From Yponomeuta sedellus (lineage: Eukaryota > Arthropoda > Insecta > Lepidoptera > Yponomeutidae), in contig OW203732.1 in assembly GCA_934045075.1 (NCBI GenBank), positions 20,439,889-20,503,888 on the forward strand: a DNA stretch of 64,000 nt, written 5' to 3'. Shown here in pieces: positions 31,058 to 42,400 of this stretch; within the stretch, counting starts at the first letter, position 1, and each line of letters starts with the position of its first letter. The translations under genes were made by a program, and so were the position numbers. The notes under the pieces were generated by a model. The model did not search any database and was not told where the DNA came from. It was given only the letters and a program-made list of their open reading frames with translations.

Positions 31058-31474
31058 TTTATTTGCTTGTCGTATGTTTATGAGTATTGTTTATCTCTCA
31101 TCGTATGCCATAATTTTAACGTTTTAATAATTATATGAGTTACCTTGATTGGACCCCTAGGACAAATTTCACGAAGTCCATTGATGGCAACCTGGTGGTT
31201 CAATGAAGGTGCCCATGGTCCAAAGAAGGTAACAGCCCAAGATTTAGTGTTTTTCGTTTATACCAAAAACTGTAAGCCCGAATCGTTTGTACGTTTGATT
31301 ATTATGAATAAAGGTCCTACGAAATAAAACTATTAAACTACTTTCATTTTATCATTTTTATCTTTTTAAATACGTTGTCTTAAAGTTAAGTGGTCCATTT
31401 ATAGCAACCTTCCCCTAGTAATAAGTATTTTGTAAATGTTACACCGCCTTTTCAAACTTGTGAAACTGATATTA

Positions 31475-31843
31475 CGTTGCGTTATCAACCCTTATATGTC
31501 CCCACTGCTGGGGCACGGGTCTCTTCCTACATCGCAGGAAGGTTAGGCCATACTCCACCACGGGGGCCAAGCCGGGTTGGTGGAGGATTGTAAGACAGTG
31601 GCGGGCCTTACTGTCAGAAGTTATCAAGCCGCCCATAAGGCCTCTGACATGGCTTAACGACTGCCATTATATGACAGCCGGCACCAACGGCTTAACGTGC
31701 CTTGCGAAGCACGGAAGCGCTCGGAAAAATGCCACTAGCGGTAGACACGGGACGCTCACCCATCCCGTACCTTACCGCGCCTGTGTTGCTTAACCACGTG
31801 ATTGATTCCAATCACTCGGTTCGCCTAGGCCACGAGCGCTTCC
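31475..31843 (-). repeat. 5S-SINE with 13-bp target duplication
   Basis: GAAACTGATATTA on both sides (31462-31474, 31844-31856) brackets 369 bp. Full-length antisense copy starting GAAGCGCTCGTGGCCTAGG-like on the minus strand. It defines the true ends of the family: head at GAAGCGCTCG, tail GTTGATAACGCAACG. Confidence 0.93.
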
Positions 31844-31856
31844 GAAACTGATATTA

Positions 31857-32400
31857 AATTCAATAAAATTTGTACGCAAAAGAGCTCGCGCCGGTTACAA
31901 GACGAAAACAATAACATTGCTACATTCAGTTAACGTAACGTAATTTTGATAAGTCAACTTAATTTCAGTTCCTGGCTAATAGTCTGACTCTGACATCTCA
32001 ATTTTTTTGAATAAAATTGTATGATTGTTGTAGAACTCTCTCTCTCTCTCTTTCTGAGCAATATCATAGGCTTGTGGGCAGCAGTGTCCGGTAAAACGGA
32101 AAATTCGCTGACTGGCGGTCACGTAGCTGCTTAGGGTGCGAGGCGCTGGGTGACCGTAAACAGCCGATTTCATGGCCCAACACTGAGGATCGAAGTCGCG
32201 ACAATAACATAGAAACGCTTTCAACGCGTTGAATATTTCAGCTCGACGGACTCGCCCGTGTTGTTCTTGCACTTGGCTGCGAGACACTACTACGGACCGA
32301 GACTTATACAGCTGCATTATGCTACGCTGATATAAATGTTTTAGACTAAGCTGATGGACTTCCGTATGAGCTCAGTTGCCTAACTTTTTTAATTAGCACT
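31857..32400. other. Unassigned sequence with TC microsatellite
   Basis: (TC)n at about 32038-32056. A 113-codon minus frame crosses it with no known motif. Confidence 0.3.
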
Positions 32401-32905
32401 GACTGTGTCCCTTTGCTGGGCAAAGGCTTCTTCATAGTTAGAATATTTTCGGGGCTTAATCGCGTAGTAATTTATTGCTATTTTACCTCGACGTTTCGAC
32501 GACGTTACAGCCATCGTGGTCACGAGAAGAAAACAGTATTCTAAAATAGCAATAAATTACTACGCGATTAAGCCCCGAAAATATTCTAACTATGTGTACA
32601 AGTCGCGAAAGTTTAAAATATGTTAAAGGCTTCTTCTTTACATTTCCACTCCTCTTTGTCTCTGGCCAACTTTTCCGCCCCAGGTTGGTCAACGCACCAT
32701 CTTCGCCTCTTTCTGCCTCGCCGTCGGTACCCATCGTACGGCACCCAATTATTGACCCTTTTTATCCACCTTTTCAGATCCATATGTCTGACCAGCTCCA
32801 CTTCAGCGTATAAGTTGCAACCCTAACGTCAATGATCTTGGTTTTGGCGCGCAGCGTGGATTTGGTCAACCTTTTTTACGCTCAGCATGCTGTGCTCCAC
32901 TGCAC
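32401..32905 (-). pseudogene. LINE ORF2 C-terminus interrupted by K'
   Basis: The minus strand reads TKIIDVRVATYTLKW, then KRVNNWVPYDGYRRRGRK and RRRWCVDQPGAEKLARDKEE, EWKCKEEAF. It continues after the K' insert as AQQRDTV. This is the typical W.P.DG..RGRP..RW...W..A.DR..W...EAF tail of non-LTR retrotransposon ORF2 proteins. Frameshifts near 32800. Confidence 0.75.
32433..32624. mobile_element. K' element with 11-bp target duplication
   Basis: AAAGGCTTCTT on both sides (32422-32432, 32625-32635). Perfect 52-bp inverted arms (32435-32486, 32542-32593) containing GGGGCTTAATCGCGTAGTAA enclose a 55-bp core with CGACGTTTCGACGACGTTAC and CCATCGTGGTCACGAGAAG. A tail GTACAAGTCGCGAAAGTTTA follows on the right. 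Confidence 0.85.
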
Positions 32906-33306
32906 TTTGGCAAACCTTGACTGTCTGTCAAATTTCATAATAATTTGACAGACAAGTTTGAATTGTAACGTTCATTAAGCCGCAGTTGAATAAAACCTTT
33001 TCATTTCATTTGATAGGGGCAGATAGGGGCGATAATTGCGACCGAATTCCGCAAAATGGATGCCGAAGTCGCGACGGACCAAGGTGATGGATGACTTTTT
33101 GACTCTTCTGAGGACAGGGAGATATTGAATTCAGGGGTGGAAGAGAGACACAAAAGACGCGAAGTGAAGATAAAATTGTTTCAAATGTCTTGAGAGGAGA
33201 GAGGGAAGTATGAAAAAGAAAAATAATCACAATCATGCAAATAAAATAAGTCTATGAACAAAAACCACTTTCTACTTCAGTTACATAAAGTATGTCGGAA
33301 TTTAAG
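32906..33306. other. Unassigned sequence
   Basis: A small inverted repeat AATTTGACAGACA/TGTCTGTCAAATT lies at 32925-32955. No gene recognised. Confidence 0.3.
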
Positions 33307-33318
33307 TAAGAATATCTC

Positions 33319-33448
33319 TAAAAAACTATTTAGAGGCTAATAGAGGAGAGTCCCAGCATTGGTGGAATTTTGGATTTGTGGAATTTTTAGCCACTAAATA
33401 GTTTTTTAAAAATTGTCCTTAGCACGGGTTAGTGCATTAAAAATAATA
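33319..33448 (+). repeat. SINE-T2, deleted palindromic copy with target duplication
   Basis: TAAGAATATCTC on both sides (33307-33318, 33449-33460). Most of the tRNA head is lost; AAAAAACTATTTAGAGGCTA faces TAGCCACTAAATAGTTTTTT, so the copy folds back on itself. Ends TTAGTGCATTAAAAATAATA. Confidence 0.8.
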
Positions 33449-33539
33449 TAAGAATATCTCACCAAGGTACATTACAATATAGTGAAAGTAAAGTACGCGG
33501 TCACTAAAAGTAAAGTACGCTATCACTAACTATATGTTA

Positions 33540-33872
33540 TAAACCCTGTGTGCGTACCTTCCGTTACGAAGGTTAGGCCATACTCCACCAAGGGGTCCAA
33601 GACGGCATTGGTGGAGGATTGTAAGACAGTGGCGGGCCTTACTGGCAGAAGTTGTCAAGCCGCTTATAAGGCCTCTGACGTGGTATAACGTCTGCTTTTA
33701 CATGACACCCGGCACCAACGCCTTAATATGCCTTGCGAAGCGCGAAAGCGCTCGTAAATAATTCCACTACCGGTAATCACGGGATAGTCACACCTCCAGC
33801 ACCTAACTGCGTCTGTTGTTGCTTAACCTTAGTAATTGATTCGAATCACTCGGTTCCACTAGACCACGAGGG
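33540..33872 (-). repeat. 5S-SINE, diverged
   Basis: Antisense GAAGGTTAGGCCATACTCCAC, GGCGGGCCTTACTGGCAGAAG and head GTTAAGCAACAACAGACGCAG; the GGATGGGTGACC element is decayed to GAGGTGTGACTATC. Confidence 0.8.
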
Positions 33873-34388
33873 CTCACATATAAATGCGCTACATAAAAAA
33901 AAGACTACTTATTCTTCTGAGTGAATTGTATCTGTGGCGAGAGTAATGTTTCAATGTTAATGTGTAGTACGTTTCCTTGGCTCAGCAAAAACCCGCCCTT
34001 TCACTTTTGGAAGTGCCCTCGGCTGGAGTCACTGCCCGACTTGAAGGGGCAACTTTATAATGTGTTGGGGGTACACCAAGATTAAGAATAGAAAAATATA
34101 TATTTAAAATGATTTGTTATTATTTAATGTTAATGTTACTATTTAAGTAGTACAAGGTGTATTATCCCCGTATATATTAAGTTACCTACTTTTAAGGCAG
34201 TGGTTTACTTTCCTTTTTCAATTTACGAGCCCTCAAGGACGCGTCCTCGGCGCTGTCGTGTAGTTGAAACTCTTTTTATATCAACTTGCACATGTTTTTT
34301 ACTTAGTTACCGTATGCGGAAATGGATTTTTAGCTTATAGTTACAATAAGAACTGATTTTTTTTATGTAAGCTGCAAGTTTCCCAATA
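33873..34388. other. Unassigned AT-rich sequence
   Basis: No gene or repeat recognised; ends at an (AAAT)n run that is the tail of the next SINE. Confidence 0.3.
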
Positions 34389-35046
34389 CGAAATAAATAA
34401 ATAAATAAATAAATAATAATAAATAAATATTCATGGTCATTTTACACAAATCTCGTTAGCCCCATACTAAATACAACTAAATGACTTGTAGACTTTTAGT
34501 CCGGATTTACTTACGGGTGTTGTTATATCGGAAAAGTCCGAATATCGAAATCGACACTGCAAGAACGAAGATGTCGTGAGCTGTGTCTGTGCCATCATGC
34601 CTAGTGGCATTGACGACGGGAAAGCAGTAGGCGCTGCGGCGCAAGCCAGCGGGAATCCCCCGCAGCCAGTGTCGGCACCCGCCCCACCTATTTCGGCGCG
34701 GGCGCGCCGCGCGCTTGCCCGTAGTGTGGGACAAGCAACCGACGACGCGAGCTCCGTCTCTGCTCATCATGATTAAGCTCTGCGAATCGGAGCGAAACCT
34801 GGTCGGACTTTTCCGATATAACAACACCCGTAAGTAAATCCGGACTAAAAGTCTACAATGTGTTGTGCTTCCGAAAGTTTTAGTTCATAAATGACTTGTG
34901 TTACAGGCTCACTCGACGATAGATTTAATACAATAAACACAAAGATAACTAGAAAAGTGCGTTTCCCAGTTTGACCCGGCCGAGGATCGAACCCGAGACC
35001 TTCGGTTTTACAGTCAGCGTGTGCCACCACTGCGCCACCGAGGCCG
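34389..35046 (-). repeat. SINE-T1 interrupted by a Q element
   Basis: Antisense tail (AATA)n and ATATTCATGGTCATTTTACAC at 34389-34489 resume at 34888 with the 12-bp duplication TAAATGACTTGT. The rest of the body and the tRNA head follow up to 35046 (GATCGAACCCGAGACC, GCGCCACCGAGGCC). Confidence 0.88.
34490..34887. mobile_element. Q element, 398 bp, with 12-bp target duplication
   Basis: Inserted in SINE-T1 and flanked by TAAATGACTTGT (34478-34489, 34888-34899). AGACTTTTAGTCCGGATTTAC and TGTTGTTATATCGGAAAAGTCC at the left recur inverted at 34803-34856; a further ACAACACATTG/TTCCGAAAGTTTTAG segment lies only on the right. The centre (34620-34740) is CpG-rich (GCGCGGGCGCGCCGCGCG). The long duplication favours target-primed insertion over a cut-and-paste TIR element. 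Confidence 0.75.
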
Positions 35047-35332
35047 TATAAATTGAACATAGGATTTATGGCTCTTGGTATACCCCAACTCTAGCTGTGA
35101 GTCAGCGGAACTGCAGTATACAAGTGTCGGCGACACGCCGCGACTTCGCAGCCTGGGACTTGCACGTCACCCCGCCACTTAACGTACAGCCGACTACACA
35201 AGTGTCATTTATTTTCCAGTCACGTTAACTTATGGTAGCCTTTCAATGCAACTACTGCAATTGCTATCTTTTATAGACGGATTCGTAACTAAACCGTTGG
35301 TAGCCAATTGGCTTATGCAATGGTATATCCTT

Positions 35333-35596
35333 GCTGTGTGGTGTCGGCCTAGAGAATAGCACCAACCCAATTCTTCCCGCGGGTGTCGTAAAAGGCGACT
35401 AAGGGACACAAACCAGGGGATGGGCAGCAGCCCCCCCTGCAATTCCACCAAACTGCGATCCCAACCCGCATGCCCAACGTGGGGATTATGGGCACTACCC
35501 CCCAATGATGGCACAACGTTGCGCTATGGCGCTCATTAGGGGAGGGCTATGTCCAGCAGTGGACTAATATAGCCTGAAGAAGAAGAAGAAGAAGAT
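35333..35596 (+). mobile_element. LINE-D unit, full length
   Basis: Starts GTGTGGTGTCGGCCTAGAG, contains TGTCGTAAAAGGCGACTAAG and GCGCTCATTAGGGGAGGGC, and ends CAGTGGACTAATATAGCCTG plus (AAG)n. Confidence 0.85.
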
Positions 35597-35597
35597 A

Positions 35598-35930
35598 TCG
35601 TTATCAACCATTGTTGGCCCCACTGCTGGGGCACGGGTCTCTTTCTGCATCCATCCATATTCAGTTTATGCCATACTTCACCACGGGGGCCAAGTCCGGG
35701 TCGGTGGAGGATTGTAAGACAGTGGCGGGCCTCACTGGCAGAAGTTATCAAGCCGCCCGTAAGGCCTCTGACATGGCATAACGACTGCCATTATATGACA
35801 GGCGGCACCAACGGCTTAACGTGCCTTGCGAAGCACGGAAGCGCTCGGAAAAATGCCACAAGCGGTAGTCATGGGACGCTCACCCATCCCGTACCTGACC
35901 GCGCCTGTTGTTGCTTAACCAAGTGATTGC
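35598..35930 (-). repeat. 5S-SINE, 5' end truncated
   Basis: Antisense body from TTATCAACCATTGTTGG, continuous to CGCGCCTGTTGTTGCTTAAC and CCAAGTGATTG. The outermost head (CACTCGGTTCGCC...) is missing. Inserted next to the (GAA)n tail of LINE-D. Confidence 0.87.
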
Positions 35931-36215
35931 ATTGGTATATACTAGGAAGTAAATACTAGTTGATCAACATTCACATCGAGCTTCCCTAATTTTTCGCGGT
36001 ATAAGACTGTTTAAACAATTGAGTTTAAACGTAATTTGTACTAAAAAGATAAGGAATGGAAAATGATTCCATTGTTAAGATCTTATAATGTATTATTAAT
36101 AACGGTTTTTTTCAGAATGGATAGTTAAATCGCTGTCAATATTTATAAGTTTACAATCTCATTTATAACACCCGAAAAATAAAATGACCCTTGTGAGCGT
36201 TTTAGAGGAACTTGG

Positions 36216-36468
36216 CCTCGGTGGCGCAGCGGCTTGGCACGCTGACTGCAAAACCGAAGGTATCGGGTGTGATCACCGGCCGGGTCAAACTAGGAACGAA
36301 CTTTTCTAGTTTGTCTCGGGTCTTGGATGTTATCTATGCATTTATTGTATTAAATCTATTGTCGAGTTAGCACCTATAACACAAGTCATTTAGTTGTACT
36401 TAGTATAGGGCTAACGAGATCTGTGTAATATGTGCATGAATATTTATTTATTAATATTTATTTAAGAG
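36216..36468 (+). repeat. SINE-T1, full length
   Basis: Head CCTCGGTGGCGCAGCGGCTTG, mutated B box GGTGTGATCACCGG, body TGTCTCGGGTCTTGGATGTT, TTTAGTTGTACTTAGTATAG and tail GTGCATGAATATTTATTTAT. Confidence 0.87.
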
Positions 36469-36773
36469 GAATCGTTTTTTAATAAATAAGACCATTTGAG
36501 TTTCATTATTAACACAAACTAAAAGAAAAATAATTAAAATATAACTTTTCATTATTGAAAGTAATTTAATGTGTGGCAGCCCACATAGTCGTATTGGCCA
36601 ACATTGGTATCGCCCAAAATTTGATGTTAACCTATTTACTATGTTGTATGGTGTTAGAGTGGTCCTCATAATTATTTTCTACCATACAAATACAGTTATA
36701 AGATTATTACTCGTAACACAAAATATTAATTTACAATTTGAAATGTGAACATAAACCAAATATTTTTGAACTA

Positions 36774-36890
36774 AAACTTTCGTAAGCACAACACATTGTA
36801 GACTCAACTTATTGCGAATCGGAGCGAAACCTGGTCGGACTCTTCCGATATATTAACACCCGTAAGTAGATCCGGACTAAAAGTCTACAA
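36774..36890 (+). repeat. Q element fragment
   Basis: AACTAAAACTTTCGTAAGCAC, GCGAATCGGAGCGAAACCTGG and CACCCGTAAGTAGATCCGG repeat the right-hand segment of 34490-34887. Confidence 0.7.
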
Positions 36891-37145
36891 CGAACCAAAT
36901 ACCTGAAATGAATGAATTGAATGAATTTAACTAATAATCGGCAATGAAAAAACGATTTTCTGGTTTTGCGTTACCTCAATAACGAAAATAGTATGAATAA
37001 TCTAACTTATCGACTTACTGCCCTTTCTCTCGGTTAAATGGTTGGTTGTATTGAAGTCAAAATAATCAGGTCAGTAGCACATGTAATGAAATTACAAGAA
37101 AAAATACCGCAGCTAAGTGGGCTTTACGAGACGTAGTTGACCAAT

Positions 37146-37562
37146 ATACATACATACATACATAACCTCACGCCTGTATCCCAGAGGGGTAGGCAGAGAC
37201 CAGGGACTGCCACTTGCCACGATCCTGACAGATCATCTTCGCTTCATCAACGTTCATAAGTCGTTGCATGCACGCACGCCGATTCCGGGTACTTTTTATC
37301 TTTCCATTTGCTCATACATCCCCTATTTGGTCGATGTTAGTCCGTCTGGGACGTCCCTTACCAGCCCTTCCACTCCCATTTGCAATATATATTTGTTTCG
37401 TCAATCTTTCTTCCTTCATCCTCTCCACATGTCGAAACCAACGCAACATTCCTTTCTCAAATCTAGTCACTACATCCTCTTTCAGTCCACAACGTTCTCT
37501 AATCAGACTTTTGCGAATCCTGTCATTCAAAGTAACACTACACATACTTCTCAAAGACCAAT
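37146..37562 (-). pseudogene. LINE-L ORF2 C-terminus and 3' end
   Basis: The minus frame reads LRSMCSVTLNDRIRKSLIRE, RFEKGMLRWFRHVERMKEE and KQIYIANGSGRAGKGRPRRT. Then comes the 3' UTR and a CATACATACATACATA-type tail at 37146. 5'-truncated. Confidence 0.82.
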
Positions 37563-38064
37563 ATGTAAAAGGAAAACCATATACAAGATCCATTGACTGT
37601 GACTTTGGTGAAGTTTTTATTTCTGTAAAGCAGATACATTAACCGTAAGTAAAATAAAATTCTAATATCAATGTACGGAACCCTGTACTTGATTTTTTTT
37701 ATGTTTAGATTTCTTTATTCATAAGTTTACAATTGTAGTACACGCTTGATACAGTAAACAAGTGCACATTAGTAGCTTAAATGTACAACATTTTTACCAA
37801 GCTGTATTACCTATAAAAAACATAATACTTACTTAAAAGTTAGGGCATAATACTTACTTAAAAGTTATTTAGATACTAGGACATTAATGAGAATTAATAA
37901 CAAGTGTATTTATGTGCTTCTTGTTCGAGGTACATTTTTGTCTTAGTACCTGTACCCTGTACTGCGCCTGACCTTACCCGCACTTGACTGGTTTTTATTT
38001 TTGTCGACGAATGTACCGTTTCGATTTTGTCTTTTTTGTCGTTTACATTTAATGTAAAAATCGT
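37563..38064. other. Unassigned; short direct duplication
   Basis: CATAATACTTACTTAAAAGTTA occurs twice in a row at about 37823-37867. A LINE-like antisense TTTCTTTATTCATAAG precedes at 37710. No gene recognised. Confidence 0.35.
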
Positions 38065-38066
38065 TT

Positions 38067-38282
38067 AATGCACTAACCCATTAAAAAAATTTAATGCACT
38101 AACCCGTGCTAAGGACAAATTTAAAAACCTATTTAGAGGCTAAAAATTTCACCCATGCCGGGATTCAAACCCGCAACCTCTGGCTATCCGTGCCAGATAG
38201 ATCTGGCACGGATAGCCAGAGGTTGCGGGTTCGAATCCCGGCATGGGTGAATTTTTTAGCCTCTAAATAGGTTTTTAAATAT
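38067..38282. repeat. Two SINE-T2 copies as a near-perfect palindrome
   Basis: A minus-strand and a plus-strand T2 copy meet at 38199-38206 (TCCGTGCCAGATAGATCTGG). Arms of about 70 bp from CCTATTTAGAGGC to the centre are almost identical, both with B box GGTTCGAATCC or one mismatch. The A boxes are lost at the centre. Confidence 0.87.
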
Positions 38283-38763
38283 AAGTACTAATTTTTGGCA
38301 GTAGTGCTCACCCTCTCTCTGTCAAACTCACACACGCATACACACCCTCGCATTCACATTTACACTAATTTTTTTACTCACACACATAGAGGGAGGTCAA
38401 TTAACACTGAACACTTTTCCTCAAATACTTTTAAACAGTAATTTACAGATTTTTTAAAACTATCATAGTTAGGATTTGGTGTAGATTATTATTTGTAAAC
38501 GCAGGAAGTAGGCGCTGTCTGCTGTAATACAGGTGATGAGCCTAGCACAGCAGCGGATGCTCAATAATTTTAATTATAAACCAAAACATGTATGTGAAAA
38601 TTTAGTGATAGTCTAGTATAAATCTTTTAGGTCACAAATAAATTATTCACTCACTCACTCACTCACTCACTCACTCACTCACTCACTTACTTTTATTTTA
38701 TTGAAAATATTGGTAATCTCTTTTTCTTTATAATACTAAATCAGTGTTTTAAATCTTTTTAAT
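38283..38763. other. Unassigned; CACT microsatellite
   Basis: (ACTC)n runs about 38648-38692. No gene recognised. Confidence 0.5.
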
Positions 38764-39237
38764 ACAGTTCATTATATTTTAGAATATGCCTTGGGCTCTA
38801 GAGGGTTAGGTTTCGGTTTTCGCCGAAAGCACATGAGTGTATACTTGTTCTGTGTAGATTAATTAATAAATCAAATTAATTTAATATTAAGTGTCATATT
38901 AGTTCCGATATTTCTATTACACGAATATATCCGATTCTATCCGAAAGTAGCCGAGGTATATTTGTCTAACGACTTTTGTAGGTCATCCAGAATTTATATA
39001 TCTTTAGTTCTTTATTCCATCAATAGAAGGCACTATGTCTTTTGTCTACATTGCAGTAAGATTGTGTCTTAGTAGAAGGTATATACCTATATCTTGATTA
39101 ACCTTTGCTTGCTGTGTTCTATCAGTGGTAAAATATATCTAACAGTGTTTAAGAAGTTGTGTTTCAATCAGTTATCAGTTCTTAAGTTTTTTAGTGAGTG
39201 GATAAACATATTCTAAAGGCTAACAGACTCTTCGTTA
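38764..39237. mobile_element. Diverged copy of the 905-1099 MITE family
   Basis: TTTTAGAATATGCCTTGGGCTC and CTAGAGGGTTAGG match the inverse of the right part of 905-1099, and ATATTCTAAAGGCTAACAGACT at 39212 matches its terminus. It is longer than the first copy, so either a larger relative or an interrupted copy. Confidence 0.45.
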
Positions 39238-39349
39238 TTTCCCCTAATATCGTTAAATCTTTGATTATTTGATACCGTCGTCACGCCTTTTTGAGATGAA
39301 AAGTCAACTGTCCAAACTGTAACCTTACCCTTAACATAATGCCATCTTT

Positions 39350-39483
39350 GATAAATTATCCTGCGTTATCATAACACTCACGTTCAGTTTTCTTTACGAA
39401 ATCATAACATTGGGCGCCTGTCATGTTACTACGCATCATTCAGTCCATTGTCAAACCAGCTGCTGAGCTGAAAAGAGTTTAAC
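39350..39483 (+). promoter_or_regulatory. Candidate promoter/5' UTR of secreted-protein gene
   Basis: TTCAGTC at 39439-39445 and GTTCAGTTT at about 39382 match the arthropod initiator core TCAGT. No clear TATA box at the expected distance from the first. The start codon context is TTTAACATGA. Weak evidence, position only. Confidence 0.3.
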
Positions 39484-42400
39484 ATGAAGACCGTTTCTGT
39501 AGTGGTTTTTGTTGTAGTTGTGTTGTGTAGCTTGGACTCGATCTGTAGTATTGGAGTTTTCGATGATTTGGCTATCACTGTGACGGTTAGTAAGTTTTGT
39601 CTGTTCACGGTCCAGGGGACTGATTCTGGCCCATGCAAATGTAATTTAATTTGAATTTTGTTTATTAAGGAAACCAACCAGCTTTACTATAGTAATATAC
39701 TTCATATAATAGACAAACTTAATAGCCAATTATAGGTTACCTCAGAAGATACAATGTGCTGAGTTATTACCTTAAAAAAAACTGATTTACAAAACAGGAT
39801 CAACACAACTTACATAATTACGTACTTATATAAGAATCCTGAATTGTGAATCTAAACAACACCATTTCCTCATCTTAATAGATTATTTGTTTGTTAATTA
39901 TGATGAAGAAATAGATAAACAAGTAGATATTATTTTTATATATAAATGAGTAGATAAATAAAAATAATATATATAGATATATATTAATGAATAAAAAGTA
40001 ACATAAATTATAGTAACATGAATTGATAGCGTAGACGCAAAAATATTCGAAGGCTTAGTTAGACATTTGTCGCATAAAAATAAGATAAGTTGACCGAATT
40101 ATTAGACATTGAAATTCAATCTAGCATTGCCTTCAGAATACAGTCTTTGCCTGTCGCTCGAGTTTTTACGTAGAATTCCAAGTCATAAGCATTAGAGTCG
40201 TATTTGGGTTATTTGCTAATGAATTGAGGATTAGCTCCCTGGCCCTAGATTCTTGAAACAATTCTGAAGAATGAACGTGGCGATTCCATTTCATTGCTGC
40301 TTTAAGTCTAAGCTCGCGCACGTATCAAATATTCTAGGCGTAAATGGTAAACGAAACACGTTACATTTATCTGTCATTGCAGCGTGATAAATTAATTAGT
40401 ATAGGTATATCTTTTAACTTTTAATTCTCGTGGGTTCGATTCTCAGTGAAGGAATTCCTGAACAGTACATAAAAAATCACATTTTGCGATTTGTAAGAAA
40501 AAATTGAGTAAATACTCAATTAATATTCATTAGCTTATTGGGTCAGCTAGGCATTACAATTTCATAAATTTACCTTTTCAGAATGCACTAAACAATTTGA
40601 AAGCACTTATTGAAAATCCAGCTAGACGAAGAAAGATAAAAGAGCTGAAAAATACACGTAAGTAAACTACGTAAAAGCTATCGCACTGAAAGGAAAATAA
40701 AGGTTGATAGATTTATTGCCATCGACGTCACAAATAAATGAGTTGAACGAAAAACGTACGCATTTCTTAAAATGCACCTTAATAACGTAAATAATATATT
40801 TATTAATAAAATATTACCTCGTAATAAACACATTTGTGCGCTCATGACCAACTTAGCAAACCGTCCACTAACATTTTCTGAAGGAGATGAGCCATTGGTC
40901 CCTTTTGTATATAGTCAACTTCTCAATCGTGCCGCTTCTTAAACCATCCACTTCTCAATAGGTCCACTTCCCAAAAGGTCCGCGTATCAATCGGTCCACT
41001 TCTCAAACGGTCCCCTATTCCTTGTGAGTCCAGCAAACTACACTTCCGAGTAGTGAATTAGGAAAAGTATTTTAATATTTAATTATTTTTTAAACTTGAC
41101 CGTACGCAAAAAGGACCTGACTACGAGAATATGACTAGGTGCTAAGTTGACCGATCAAGAAGTCGTGGAAGAAATTGTGGACGGTTTACTAAGTTGGCCA
41201 TAAGCGAACAAATGAATAAACAGACTTAGCCTGTATTAGTAACTGATTTAAAGATTCTGTGGATCTGCGGACATACGTGCAGATCCAATGCCTGATAATG
41301 TGGCAATCAACTTTCTCTCCAATCACTCTCAGAATGCTGTTAGAGCATCCCGGCACTCTACGCAATATTGAAGCATTCTGCTTTCTAATGATGGAGTTGA
41401 AATCATCCACCCTGGCTTTACCAAACATACGAGTACGTCACACGGTGCCGTACCGGCGAAGACCTATCAGGACCCTGAATACGTAGTCGCATGCAGTCCC
41501 TTTCGAAGCGCACGTGGCCTAGTCGAACCGAGTGATTGGAATCAATCACTTGCGCTAAGCAACAACAGTCGCGGTCAGGTGCAGGATGGGTGACCGCTAG
41601 TGGCATTTTCTGAGAGCTTCCGTGCTTTGCAAGACACGTTAAGCTGTTGGTGCCATCTGTCATGTAGTGGCAGTCGCTAAGCCATGTCACGGGCCTTAAG
41701 GGCGGCTTGATAACTTCTGACAGTAAGGCCCGCCACTGTCTTACAATCCTCCATCAACCCGGACTTGGCCCCCGTGGTGGAGGCCTTACCTTCCTGCGGT
41801 GCAAGAAGAGACACCTGCCCAGGCAGTGGGAACTTACAAGGGTTGATCGATCGATGCAGTCTCTTTCGTATGAATGAGATCAGCTAGATAGTTACTGTCG
41901 AAGACGATGTAGCGGTAAAAATCGCACATACAAGATTCACGTCTTCTAACCGGGCTACTTGTGGGCATTTGCAAAAGAAACAGGATGTTAAAATGAAGAA
42001 ATAGTCCAGAAAAATTCGTTGCCCAATGTTAAACTTCGAAATACAATAGTACGAGTACAATACGATAATAAACAGGTAACAATTATTAGGTTCTGTTAGT
42101 TTTGAGCTACAAAGGAGGTTTTTGCTCATATCGTTCTTGCATTCAATTAGACAACGGGTAATATAATTAGAGGTCATATCTGTAAATTGATAACTCTATG
42201 TGAGAAATGAGGGATTCACGACAATTACCGAGGTTGGCCGAATCGTTAACTGATTTTAATCGTACTGTACGAGAACAAGGTTAGCGGAAAACTTTGTAGT
42301 CTCTTAATTCTTATGAATTAAATATTTTTTATTTTATCGTTGACTTTTTCAGCATCGTACACATATAACTCAGCAAAGTCTTCAGCAAAATTGTCACATG

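Larger units (their letters stand above)
29281..31415 (+). mobile_element. pogo-type DNA transposon relic, 2135 bp
   Basis: TA flanks both ends (29279-29280, 31416-31417). Inverted ends GGGGAAAGTTGCGATCATTG and (inverted) GGGGAAGGTTGCTATAAATG. Subterminal TTGCCATCAATGGACC-like motifs recur at 29640 and 31175. A C-terminal transposase fragment lies at 29710-30219; the DDE core is absent, so the element is internally deleted. A piggyBac-type MITE is nested at 30572-31057. Confidence 0.75.

Noticed and set aside
32433..32624. Hammerhead ribozyme in the K/K' core
   Set aside because: GAAAC and nearby stems are suggestive, but I could not place the full CUGANGA...GAA...UH core with three helices; left as a test, not a call.
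34576..34776. 66-codon Ala/Pro-rich frame in the Q element
   Set aside because: Open because of the CpG-rich core; no second copy preserves it and the opposite strand is equally open.
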